Source: Pseudomonadales bacterium (GTDB lineage Bacteria > Pseudomonadota > Gammaproteobacteria > Pseudomonadales > DT-91). From it: a DNA stretch of 64,000 nucleotides. Below, piece after piece: positions 30,601 through 33,891 of the stretch. The notes beneath the pieces were generated by a model. That model ran no database searches and was not told the DNA's origin. It was given only the letters and a program-made list of their open reading frames with translations. Numbering within the stretch: the stretch's first letter is position 1; every line of letters starts with the position of its first letter. The stretch lies in NCBI GenBank assembly GCA_013215055.1, contig JABSRQ010000007.1:62001-126000 (forward strand). Direction: 5' to 3'. The position numbers were made by a program, and so were the translations under genes.

Positions 30601-32351
30601 GGATAGAATCGGATAATTACAGCACTAACATTATTAATATGTATGGCCCTACAGAATGTACAGATATCAGTACTTTCCATACAGTGACCGCAGATGATGC
30701 CAAGAGATTACTGCAAGAGCCTTTACATAATGAAATACCGTTAGGTAAGGCCAATGCAGGTATTAAGCTTTATGTGCTGAATGATCAGTTGCAGAAAGTA
30801 CCGGATGGTTTAGCCGGCGAGCTGTGCATAGCAGGTATTAGCGTAGGGGCAGGTTATTGGAAAAAGCCTGAGTTAAGCCAAGACGTCTTTGTTGTTAATC
30901 CTTATTCAAATACCGAACACGATAAGGTGCTTTATCGCACCGGTGATTTGGTTAGGATACAAGATTCCAAGCTTTATTATATTGGCCGTAAAGACTTCCA
31001 AATAAAGCTGCGTGGTTTACGTATTGAATTGGGTGAAATTGAACAACAGATCAAAGCCTTGCCGGGTCTGATGGATTGTCAGGTCATGCTAGACAATGAC
31101 CAGCTTCTGGCTTTTGGCCTAACACAGGAAAAAAGCATCGATAACTGGCGTGAAATTTTAGCCCAGCAATTACCCGAGTATATGCTACCGGCGCAACTGA
31201 TTTGCATCAAACAATGGCCATTAACGCCTAACGGGAAAATAGACCGGAAAATGCTATTACAGCTGGAACGCCAAACAAGCGATACACAAGTAAGCTTTAT
31301 TGCACCACGTACCGATATGGAAAAAAATCTGGCGACGTTGTGGCAGGAAGTTCTGGGCCTGGGCGAAATTGGTGTACACGAAAACTTCTTTGAAGCAGGT
31401 GGAGATTCGTTATCGGCTGTGCGTTTAATTGCCCGAATAGAATTACGTTTTGAAGTGAAGCTGGCCGTTGCCTCTTTATTTGGTGCGCAAACCATCGCAC
31501 AGCTGGCCCATGTCATTCACAATCAAACGGATGACTGGTCACCGATAGTACCGATTCAGCCTCAAGGCAATAAAACCCCACTATTTGCCGTACATGCTTT
31601 AGGCGCAATGGTATTGAGCTATGAACCTCTGGCCAGAACACTTGGCAAAGATCAGCCGTTTTATGGCATTCAAGCCTATGGCTTTGAAGATGAACAAACG
31701 CCGTTTACCGATATGGATGAAATGGTGACATTTTATGTTGATGCAATAAAACAAACTCAAGCGCAAGGCCCTTATCAGATTATAGGCCATAGCTTTGGTG
31801 GATTAATCGCATTGGAAATTGCCAAGCAATTGATAAACCGCGGCGATAAGGTCCAATACCTTGGATTAATAGACACCTATAAACCCGTGAAATATGTCAA
31901 TATGCCATTGGATGATGCTTTTATTCTGAAAACTTTTGCCGAGCATAATTTTGGTGTAGTGGATATTCCTCTTAATGCTTTAAGGGTCATGAAGCCTGAA
32001 CTTATGATTACAAAGGTTGCGGATAAATTTAACGGTATCGTCAGTGAAGATTTTATTCGTGCGGCTATCAATGTCATACGTGGCTTCCAGCGCATGACGA
32101 TGAATTACAAAGCCAAGCCTGTTGACCTGCCTATACATTTGTATAGACCACAAGATTCATTGGATAACCTTAAAGGAAAAATCAAGAAATTGGTGCTTAG
32201 AGGTAATGCAGATAATCTAGGCTGGCATAAAGTGACAGAAAATTTAACTGTGAGTAAAGTTGAGGGGGATCATCATAGCTTGTTAAACGTGGATAATGTG
32301 GCCTCTATTGCTAAACAGCTACAACAACAGCTAAATGATTTATCGAACTAA
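12534..32351 (+). CDS. Giant five-module nonribosomal peptide synthetase
   Basis: A 6605-residue NRPS that would build a peptide on carrier-protein thioesters in the cytoplasm. Domain order by motif: TubC-type docking (1-52); C1 (HHIITDG, H207), A1 (YTSGSTG, Y691), T1 (S1095); C2 (H1285), A2 (Y1770), T2 (S2170); C3 (H2356), C*1 (H2833), A3 (Y3299), T3 (S3692); C5 (H3879), A4 (Y4371), T4 (S4767); C6 (H4951), C*2 (H5412), A5 (Y5895), T5 (S6292); TE (S6420, D6447, H6580/6581). There is no epimerisation, methylation, heterocyclisation or reductase domain. It is flanked by unrelated genes, so any partner enzymes are elsewhere. Release is by thioesterase, possibly as a cyclic product. The product is unknown. 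Confidence 0.97.
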   Translation: MSLVDVLKKLQEKNISISLDGDQLKVNAAKGAMTKELMQLLKQNKEALLSWAKQQQNKADNSKPIPQRDNNKPLKLSFSQQRLWFVEQLAPGNATYNVPAAIVLTGSLNTDILQQVLNTLIQRHEALRTSFIDNDGDAEQIIHNAVHMPIQVEHCDYALADKDALLALAADELLKPFDLSQAPLFRVRVLKLRSEEQDQHLLLLNLHHIITDGWSNGILLQEIAQCYAAISQHKIPSLPDVQVQYADYAQWQQEQLSVEQLQEKTLWWKEQLADVAILELPIDHSRPAQKSGRGGLLKFQGDEKISQGMATLTSHQGCTAFIGLLSAYQVLLNRLTGQSDICIGTPSANRHRPEVQNTLGFFVNTLALRTKLTDSLNFNELLALSNKVFIDANDHQDVPFESIVDSLGLSREMSSTAIFQTMISYQKGELQKSFALEHLNIEALEVETHTAKFDLTLGILETDAGYAFSFEYDSDIFSAATIQSFADYYLQLLENIIQQPANNIHQLDILSSAQKQQLIQQGQGPVTNYPKAVNLAHQVEQWAIKTPDAIAAEFDQLKISYQQLDQQASQFAHQLKDSGFCRGDILALTLQRSPEMLIAILAAVKAGGIYLPIDPNYPDDRIKYMLEDSQAKSIICDASQLIRLKGLLKNSTLASRLIDLDQLQQEAASRSRQWKTEPDNNQGQDGAYLMYTSGSTGQPKGVLIPQAGVSRLAVNTNMCTTTSSSRIAHVSNVAFDAAALEIWTALLNGACLVGIKQDDLLDGQRFGEIIQEKDISFLLLTVALFNVFVSENPAIFANIDYLFAGGEAVDIHKINAVLAAKNSHGEPAAPKHLINAYGPTENSCISSFYEITETQTRQVPIGSAISNSSCYILDAFDQLCPPGISGELCTAGDGLAIGYLNKPEQTAAAFITHPFKANEKLYRTGDICRWNTQGEIDILGRIDEQIKLRGFRIELDEINRHLGLVEGIKEAAVVVRDTGHQYLAAYIVAEGIDSSSDDKEAALQFIQKIKTVLGAQLPHYMVPQAFEFMPALPISANGKLNKKALPEPSFSLAGANEYIAARNPFEQAIADIWGDILNLEKISVLDNFFEIGGHSLLATRVIAQIRQRFSIDIHLRELFDNPSIAELALQAQMLQGQQQNMPKLIAITEADRPERLPLSFAQQRLWFIDQLSPNTSVYNMPFAVRLQGDVNITALLQAFTQLVQRHESLRSRIISEKGQAWQIVDKLKDDAICPFYEVNDDEQEILNRASEFLLKPFNLADDKLMRAELLLQKNSGDFVLLVCMHHIISDGWSMDIFIRDLLTLYQANDKNLPSPLKPLAVQYADYAIWQKTYLNDDVLGKQTTYWKQQLAYCEVLELPIDYPRPAVLDNRGAQHHFNLPLKLSQQLRQLSQQQGCSLYMTLLASFKILLAKYCNQTDIAIGSPIANRPVAELEDMIGLFLNTLVLRSQVDDQQNFNSFLHDVKNTTLDAYQHQDLPFELLVDELNVSRDTSQTPLFQAMFILQSSSQAGFSELSNSEVNGIKLTALNENSTEQTAKFDITLNIIDTEAQLSAAIEYRSSLFSQSSMARMAEHLIGLLETIVDQPQQKIADISFVTEAEIQQQMDFEHGLNATDHQYPHVDALHLLIEKQVAKTPEATAIIYADTQLTYQQLNQQANLLAQKLIHSGLQIGEPVGLCVYRSEKMSIALLAILKAGAAYVPFDPDFPLERLNFMAKDTAIKVLITDVDIKNHRDINVKETILMSDAAQWQDYSDANINIEFSKDALFNIIYTSGSTGVPKGVMVPHQGIINRLQWMQKFYPLGTEDVVLQKTPYSFDVSVWELFWPLMQGSSLVFAERDGHKNPQYLSDIIQQHQVTTLHFVPSMLGIFLQLKDIKDCKSIKQVFCSGEALQLEHARQFYQQLKQAQLHNLYGPTEASIDVSFYHCVENETRRSIPIGKPIHNTQLHILDSSLNIVPTGVAGELYIGGTGLALGYLNRHDLTQQTFIENPYAKSHGHASKKLYKTGDVARYLSDGNIEYLGRTDHQIKVRGQRIELGEIESRLQQLEHVRESIVVAKSPDGDQTNMQLIAYCLLPKGQEELDHNQIKAKLKQDLPDYMLPSYFISLDKWPLSANGKINRKALPDPQWHESSQVYIAAATDLEKSLTAIWLDLLKVEKIGIQDNFFEIGGHSLLATRLTAEIASQFDIDLKVANIFDSPTIQSLAEFIENTELHSKALPAITPVSRDQNLPLSFNQQRLWFIYKLQPTAASYNIPTALKLNGHLDLKAFNKAVASIFQRHEILRTVIVEQGDEAYQQVLESIDNALSIETLNEADQLQDIIDDEAKRPFDLKTAPLIRLRLLQKEKQPEKNILLVTMHHIISDAVSLQNMVQELAIAYYGFKEQKPLTLPPLTVQYADYAWWQNNILAGDYLDEQLHYWQQQLADAPALLNLPTDNIRPAQQSNHGAIFNAQLSEATVNRVRSFAKQNHYTPFMLLLSAQQLLLGRLAGDTDVCIGVPIAGRHQKGTEDLIGFFVNALIIRSRFDHNPSVADFIHSVKQQVLAGFAHQDAPFEQVIERCKVKRSSAYNPIAQIGFNYITQQNQILSQLSNELAGISIEAIEQQITDAKYDMIWAFQDTLTDAENTFGSITINLEYNTDLFNATTVQHWFELYEQLINNMLSELEAPVLKLALNNQDQLLNCIKDNHATPQAIAEVRPLTAMQRDLYLDTVLTPDNRRNYFGWIHRIQHTLDVELFQQAIDIITRQFSSFRMRLVEPNKPYLELAYAAIIDKDHADSKIQVQHLDWSQDQLSSADFNTRCKEELAFKPYKLADEPLIRFIAIKETANSYAIVLTAHHSCIDGISLQTVTDAYTHSYAALLNKEDASAIQDSLVKDNYAAYVHQQNLTCDNGPSYEFWQQQSQGVEALTAATKALNSQAIKGNYFFKEYSDSAEHYAAIQQYCKDNNTTAFLYIKALYTLMLQSTCYADESFYFTDIIAARPKGHIAETGCYFEQRPTVIDASAVDKEASFTELLDYLNQQRIKVRGDTHISNSLQNRVFSQSNTQFMFNFYLTERYLPFLDGQSETTFIVPEMDDAVTFTTIVDGDHLLFNFTYTDNVFTDNNFVRRLLHLSQQVLAGNNQLAALQLHLAEEPIPLATAACEYNHSSVISMIEAQAHRNPNACAIIDCDAGLAEQTLSYSELNQKSNQLAHYLQQVQGIKQGDTVALCHAANSQFMIALLATLKCGAVYIPVDINYPIKRINYILEDSSARCILSESGMQETLKDIQANKVYLDSLSAEIQKHKTDNLNLTIDIDDLLYLIYTSGSTGLPKAAMVKQRGEINLIQWYIKEFTLNESDKVLISSATGFDLTQKNLLASLTAGSSIVFPNMQDYDPQLLLNTIQQQKITLSNCAPSAFYPVVEAAADENNNFKSLSSLRLMLFGGEAIRINSFIDWLQSPLTGCQLVNMYGPTECTDIASFYRIEEPANFINTAIPIGLANDNVQLFIADSSLRLLPAGFSGELLIGGEGIGAGYLNNEALTQTSFINHPIAGLVYRTGDLVQLQPDGNFVFINRIDHQVKIRGLRIELGEIEYALKDLSEVIDSLVLVNEEEKLCAYVLTDTGSKPENWRQTLALSLSDYMIPQQLIAMKSWPLTANGKIDRKGLPKANDEDQAHNTAYIAPRNETEQQLLTIWQEVLGQEIIGVNDNFFDLGGHSLLAAKAVTRIREHFQQDLPLREVFLSPTIAAIAELLEQGSNSEENNNSLLPMIEPANRDVYQGLYPLSFTQQRLWLIEQIQQASSMYNIPLALELTGAVNHSALNAALRALYQRHESLRTRIVIKDGSAYQQVSNDDLIIIEKTSEQVDSQVQSFLQQPFRLENQALFKVQIIHCAKDKTVLLLNKHHIISDGLSSNILLQDLASFYQAYSNQEKSNLAELPIQYIDYSIWQKEHLTNSVLQTQVDYWSGNLKQSQVLDLPFDYPRSANNSLQGSIVEFSLPEATSKKLIQLAKQESATPFMLLITAYYLLLSRYSGQYDINIGTAVANRPQSALENVIGFFVNTLVIRTDIEASENLTFKQLLTQVKHVCSEAYSHQDLPFERLLDDLDIERDLSHSPLFQAFFTLQTAAEISSQTLDINGTQINAYQANSVNSGNINTEAKFELSLSMLAVDGKLSGSFEYRTALFKPETIQRLAEHFVGLLNAIAADACVDIHQLDFISDNEKNQLLSKLNNEVIDTANQQNVHALFESQVETTPDATAVIHGDEKITYQQINNKINQLAAYLQQELAIKSNSPVALCLAPGIDFITAVFAVVKAGCSYIPLDIMYPDERLKYIIEDSGTGIVLCNQTQKDRLTALIQTHDINLINICADNNTIATHSVDNPANIISPDTAIYNIYTSGSTGKPKGVTVKHQGESNLIDWYIHEFNFCARDSFLIVSAIGFDLTQKNFFAPLCSGAAIVFPEDVLFDPERVRALINKEQISILNCAPSALYPLIDNKEYYAEIQSLRCVLLGGEPIHTATVNTWLSATEFNCELVNMYGPTECTDISTIYRIRSQADLEHAVIPIGKAIRGTQTLILDANLQLQAKGIVGELYISGVSLSAGYINNDAENQSSFIDNPFASGLMYKTGDLVRLKSDNNIEYIGRTDHQVKIRGLRIELGEIEQRLENIDGIEKALVLAVNTDDGEASLVAYYSFSEIGLFIEPKTLRLALATQLADYMLPAFYQPMDAWPLNANGKIDRKQLPEPRWKKSSRSDIVKAKNAIERKCVAIWLDVLKLEEVSTQDHFFQIGGHSLKAAQVVADLRKAFVIDISLRDMFDATTIIDLALLIEQKQQQGMVIPSIEKADRSQTLVLSYAQQRLWFLSQLDASSPAYNMPAAFRLKGQINTQALEQALNSIIQRHESLRSNFIKVEGEPQLIIHAERKMSLPIKKVGSEAQLQQCINDDAKESFSLESGPLLRAKLIQISANDHCLLLNMHHIISDGTSVQILIRELGSLYLSYLNGVGNTLPELDLHYTDYANWQRQWLQGDVLDEQINFWSQQLSGAPTLLQLPLDRPRPKVQSFNGGVYKTVIDSDLTESLRQLSMNNGCTLFMTCLAAYQTLLTKYSHQKDICVGIPLAGRSISGVENIIGFFINALIIRTDFSANLSVQELLANIKNTTLAAFAHEHVPIEMLLNELDVERNLSFTPLAQCAFNMLSASDDVLPEGINDILGDLNIELMEADTVVSKFDLQMNLLDIQEQGESKLSLSMEYNSDIFDESTISTMMTFYIEMLKTFTEAPETTLENITLGQFNLPTQYEKALPLTAMQRDIYLATLAQPDTLENSLGYAWDAPIAVDEALWEQTLIDISGLFDVLRADLIQNDVPYQDIAYLAVKPVSQHQIDFELLDWTEEKLSEDALQQRIKDFVVKPYDLESDSGISYRLIKIKEDHYWATCASHHLYLDGFAGAIHIALFAARYEQLYKGKQDFPEKDAKALSLHFDEFKMEDHFPDYLQQSRAEFDSIETLEYWRNKLQQCEGLQLSSPIIFEPSSDNDNGEAKLISQEIPVEHYKAVKKYCRQFAITPPLYFKCLYALLIQQYTRANADFVLTEFNAGRNKFNKGSIGCFYHTQPFCFTAESLSNTLEDLFKSSKKHQKASRKHLQISNLMLRQLLPESGVYFSYNYLMMPHHTYMLDQYFTGNRYTPNATGMVDLRVQADGDELCLWLAYNSSIFTDHQFLQRLLSLSEQLLGGDIEHTQQLQFILPEEENSNTNISNYDIDKIAHQLKPATVQQQLVHNRISSQVIKTPEATAVNCADKSLTYSQLERYSNALANQLIEQGLHSGDKIAIVLDRSIELIIAILASIKAGACYIPLDTAYPDERLQYIVNDAQAQFIIVHNQQQARFENSSAQLINIDNINFESNTSQTPQVDINGDDLLYMIYTSGSTGQPKGASVYHKSESNLLNWYCDEFDFNHTDKTLIISATGFDLTQKNFFALLTVGGTVVLPTGNDFDVNNIINTINTQQISQINCAPSAFYALLESAENLSLFNSLKNVFFGGEPIQIKRLRNWIESDNYSTNIINMYGPTECTDISTFHTVTADDAKRLLQEPLHNEIPLGKANAGIKLYVLNDQLQKVPDGLAGELCIAGISVGAGYWKKPELSQDVFVVNPYSNTEHDKVLYRTGDLVRIQDSKLYYIGRKDFQIKLRGLRIELGEIEQQIKALPGLMDCQVMLDNDQLLAFGLTQEKSIDNWREILAQQLPEYMLPAQLICIKQWPLTPNGKIDRKMLLQLERQTSDTQVSFIAPRTDMEKNLATLWQEVLGLGEIGVHENFFEAGGDSLSAVRLIARIELRFEVKLAVASLFGAQTIAQLAHVIHNQTDDWSPIVPIQPQGNKTPLFAVHALGAMVLSYEPLARTLGKDQPFYGIQAYGFEDEQTPFTDMDEMVTFYVDAIKQTQAQGPYQIIGHSFGGLIALEIAKQLINRGDKVQYLGLIDTYKPVKYVNMPLDDAFILKTFAEHNFGVVDIPLNALRVMKPELMITKVADKFNGIVSEDFIRAAINVIRGFQRMTMNYKAKPVDLPIHLYRPQDSLDNLKGKIKKLVLRGNADNLGWHKVTENLTVSKVEGDHHSLLNVDNVASIAKQLQQQLNDLSN
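12741..15930 (+). other. NRPS module 1: C1-A1-T1
   Basis: C1 has an intact HHIITDG (H207-G213). A1 pocket residues aligned by eye to GrsA-PheA read D, A, L, L, F, G, A, C, I, suggesting a hydrophobic amino acid; I cannot name it. T1 carries FFEIGGHSLL with the phosphopantetheine Ser1095. C1 follows the docking domain, so it may condense an upstream chain or an acyl starter. Confidence 0.8.
15999..19150 (+). other. NRPS module 2: C2-A2-T2, predicted serine
   Basis: C2 has HHIISDG (H1285). A2 pocket residues by eye are D, V, W, H, F, S, L, I, D, within one residue of known serine codes such as DVWHLSLID of EntF. T2 carries FFEIGGHSLL with Ser2170. This is the most confident substrate call in the enzyme. 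Confidence 0.85.
19200..23714 (+). other. NRPS module 3: C3-C*1-A3-T3 with tandem condensation domains
   Basis: C3 (H2356) has HHIISDA: the usual Gly of HHxxxDG is Ala. After a ~40-residue linker a second condensation-superfamily domain, C*1 (about residues 2690-3125), begins PLTAMQRDLYL and contains HHSCIDG (H2833). No A or T domain separates them. The A3 pocket reads D, L, K, N, L, G, M, D, I; its core motif has PKA where PKG is usual. T3 has FFDLGGHSLL with Ser3692. Confidence 0.85.
23790..26940 (+). other. NRPS module 4: C5-A4-T4
   Basis: A conventional module: C with HHIISDG (H3879), an A domain with pocket D, L, K, N, L, G, M, D, I (identical by eye to A3) and a T domain FFQIGGHSLK (Ser4767). 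There is no tandem C* here, although the same substrate pocket is used. Confidence 0.85.
26970..31515 (+). other. NRPS module 5: C6-C*2-A5-T5 with tandem condensation domains
   Basis: C6 has HHIISDG (H4951). C*2 (from about residue 5270) begins PLTAMQRDIYL, is a clear paralogue of C*1 and keeps HHLYLDG (H5412). The A5 pocket reads D, L, K, N, F, G, M, D, I. T5 has FFEAGGDSLSA (Ser6292), the GGDS form often found before a thioesterase. Confidence 0.85.
31540..32351 (+). other. NRPS thioesterase domain
   Basis: Alpha/beta-hydrolase type I thioesterase, about 265 residues. The nucleophile is Ser6420 in GHSFGG. A candidate acid is Asp6447 (LGLIDTYKP) and the base is one of the histidines in GDHHSLL (6580-6581). 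It would release the peptide by hydrolysis or cyclisation. Confidence 0.88.
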
Positions 32352-32377
32352 AAAAGCTGGCTCACACCATAGCCAGC
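32351..32377 (-). terminator. Shared terminator between NRPS and kinase
   Basis: GCTGGCT (32356-32362) pairs with AGCCAGC (32371-32377) around an eight-base loop; AAAAA at 32351-32355 gives a U-run on the minus strand. The kinase stop codon (32362-32364) lies in the stem, so the convergent genes share this structure. Confidence 0.6.
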
Positions 32378-33870
32378 AAAGCGGTTTTAACCTCAAGCAT
32401 GCTTTGATAACGATCTGCGGGCTTCTTTGCCAACATTTTTAAGATGATTTTATTTAAGCTTTTTTTAATCGCCGCATTGAGTTTTTGCGGATTCGGCGGG
32501 GCCTGGGTTATATGCTGAGACATCACCTCGGCAGTATTACCCTTAAAGGGTAATTCACCGGTTAATAATTGATACAGCATGACTCCCAGAGAATAGATAT
32601 CGGTGCGGGCATCCAATGTTTGCCCTGCGGCTTGTTCCGGGCTCATATAACCAGGGGAGCCCATAACCGCACCCTCGACGGTTTTAATGATGGATGAACT
32701 GAGTTTGGCGGTGCCAAAATCGGAGAGCTTGACCTCGCCGGCTTCATCTAATAACACATTCATCGGTTTCACATCGCGGTGAATAATATCTTGCTTGTGC
32801 GCAAAGTCTAACGCATCAGCCACATCGGCTGTAATACTCACTGCCCGCTGTAAATTCATGCCGCCTTTTTTTATCAACGAGGATAAGTCATTACCTTCCA
32901 GCCACTGCATCACTATCCAGAAGTGCACGCCGTCATCTAACATATCGTAAACAGGCACAATATGTTTATGATTCAATTTCGCTAACATCAGGGCTTCCTG
33001 TTTAAATCGTTCAACCTGTTCTGTATCTTCGGTTAAATGACTAAACAGCTCTTTTACCGCCACCTTACGTTTTAATGTTGTATCTTCACCGCCATACACT
33101 TTTCCCATGCCGCCGCTGGCTATATTCACATCGATACGATATCGATCTTCGGCACCAATATAAAAAGGCAAGGTAAAATCTTTGGCTTTATTAGGTTGGC
33201 GTTTCTTTACAATCTTTTTATTATACGGTTTGTTATCAACCTTTAAGGTTTTAAACTGGCGTTTTTCTCCCGCCCTGGTTTTTGTGCGAGTCCGCGTAGA
33301 CGTACGGGTATCGACTATCGTAGAAGAAAGATCTTCAGATGCTTTTTTCTTTTTATTCAGATTGTTTTTAGCATTTTTATTCGGTGCAGGAAAGATAGAG
33401 GTAAATTCTTTTGCGGCTCCCAAACCTAACAACCCCATTGCCTGCTTCCATAATCGCAGCGATTTTTTATAATCCGAACTTTTATCCGCGTTTTTTAAGA
33501 TTGCCCAGGATTTTTTCTCTGCCGAGTTGATTAGCGATGGCAGGCTAATAAGAAAAGCCATAATGGGTAAGGCGATAAAAACAGATAAAAACATATTTTC
33601 ATAGGCGCTAATGCTGGATATTTTTATTGCAGATAGTTGAATCAACAGCGTTAATCCATTTTCAAATGGTCCCGAATCCGCCATTGATAATAATGTCTGT
33701 TGAATATCAGAAATATTTAACAACCATAAACCCGCCAAACTTATAAAAAAAGCCAGATATAATGGCCACGATCTTAACAGACAATAGAAGAAAAGCCGGG
33801 GCTTAATTATTAAGGTAAATATCAACAGACTTTTTTGTAAAACACTCAACTGCGTTGTTTTATCATGCAT
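32362..33870 (-). CDS. Membrane-anchored Ser/Thr protein kinase (Hanks type)
   Basis: A 502-residue protein. The N-terminal ~130 residues hold two or three hydrophobic segments (PLYLAFFISLAGLWLL; FLSVFIALPIMAFLISLP). A basic linker (~150-235; rich in Lys, Arg and Thr) follows. The C-terminal kinase domain (~245-500) has the glycine loop ASGGMGKVYGG, the ATP-binding lysine in VAVKEL, the catalytic HRDVKPMNVLL, DFG and the SPE activation-loop end. All catalytic residues are present. This is reversed from the common PknB layout (kinase, membrane helix, external sensor): here no sensor domain is visible outside. It converges on the NRPS with an 11-base gap; no functional link is shown. Confidence 0.92.
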   Translation of the reverse strand: MHDKTTQLSVLQKSLLIFTLIIKPRLFFYCLLRSWPLYLAFFISLAGLWLLNISDIQQTLLSMADSGPFENGLTLLIQLSAIKISSISAYENMFLSVFIALPIMAFLISLPSLINSAEKKSWAILKNADKSSDYKKSLRLWKQAMGLLGLGAAKEFTSIFPAPNKNAKNNLNKKKKASEDLSSTIVDTRTSTRTRTKTRAGEKRQFKTLKVDNKPYNKKIVKKRQPNKAKDFTLPFYIGAEDRYRIDVNIASGGMGKVYGGEDTTLKRKVAVKELFSHLTEDTEQVERFKQEALMLAKLNHKHIVPVYDMLDDGVHFWIVMQWLEGNDLSSLIKKGGMNLQRAVSITADVADALDFAHKQDIIHRDVKPMNVLLDEAGEVKLSDFGTAKLSSSIIKTVEGAVMGSPGYMSPEQAAGQTLDARTDIYSLGVMLYQLLTGELPFKGNTAEVMSQHITQAPPNPQKLNAAIKKSLNKIILKMLAKKPADRYQSMLEVKTALLAMV

Positions 33871-33891
33871 AGTTTCTAACCGTCAGTCGAC

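Noticed and set aside
12534-32351. C* as an epimerisation domain
   Set aside because: It precedes the A domain rather than following T, and lacks the motifs of E domains I would expect; better treated as a distinct condensation-superfamily member.
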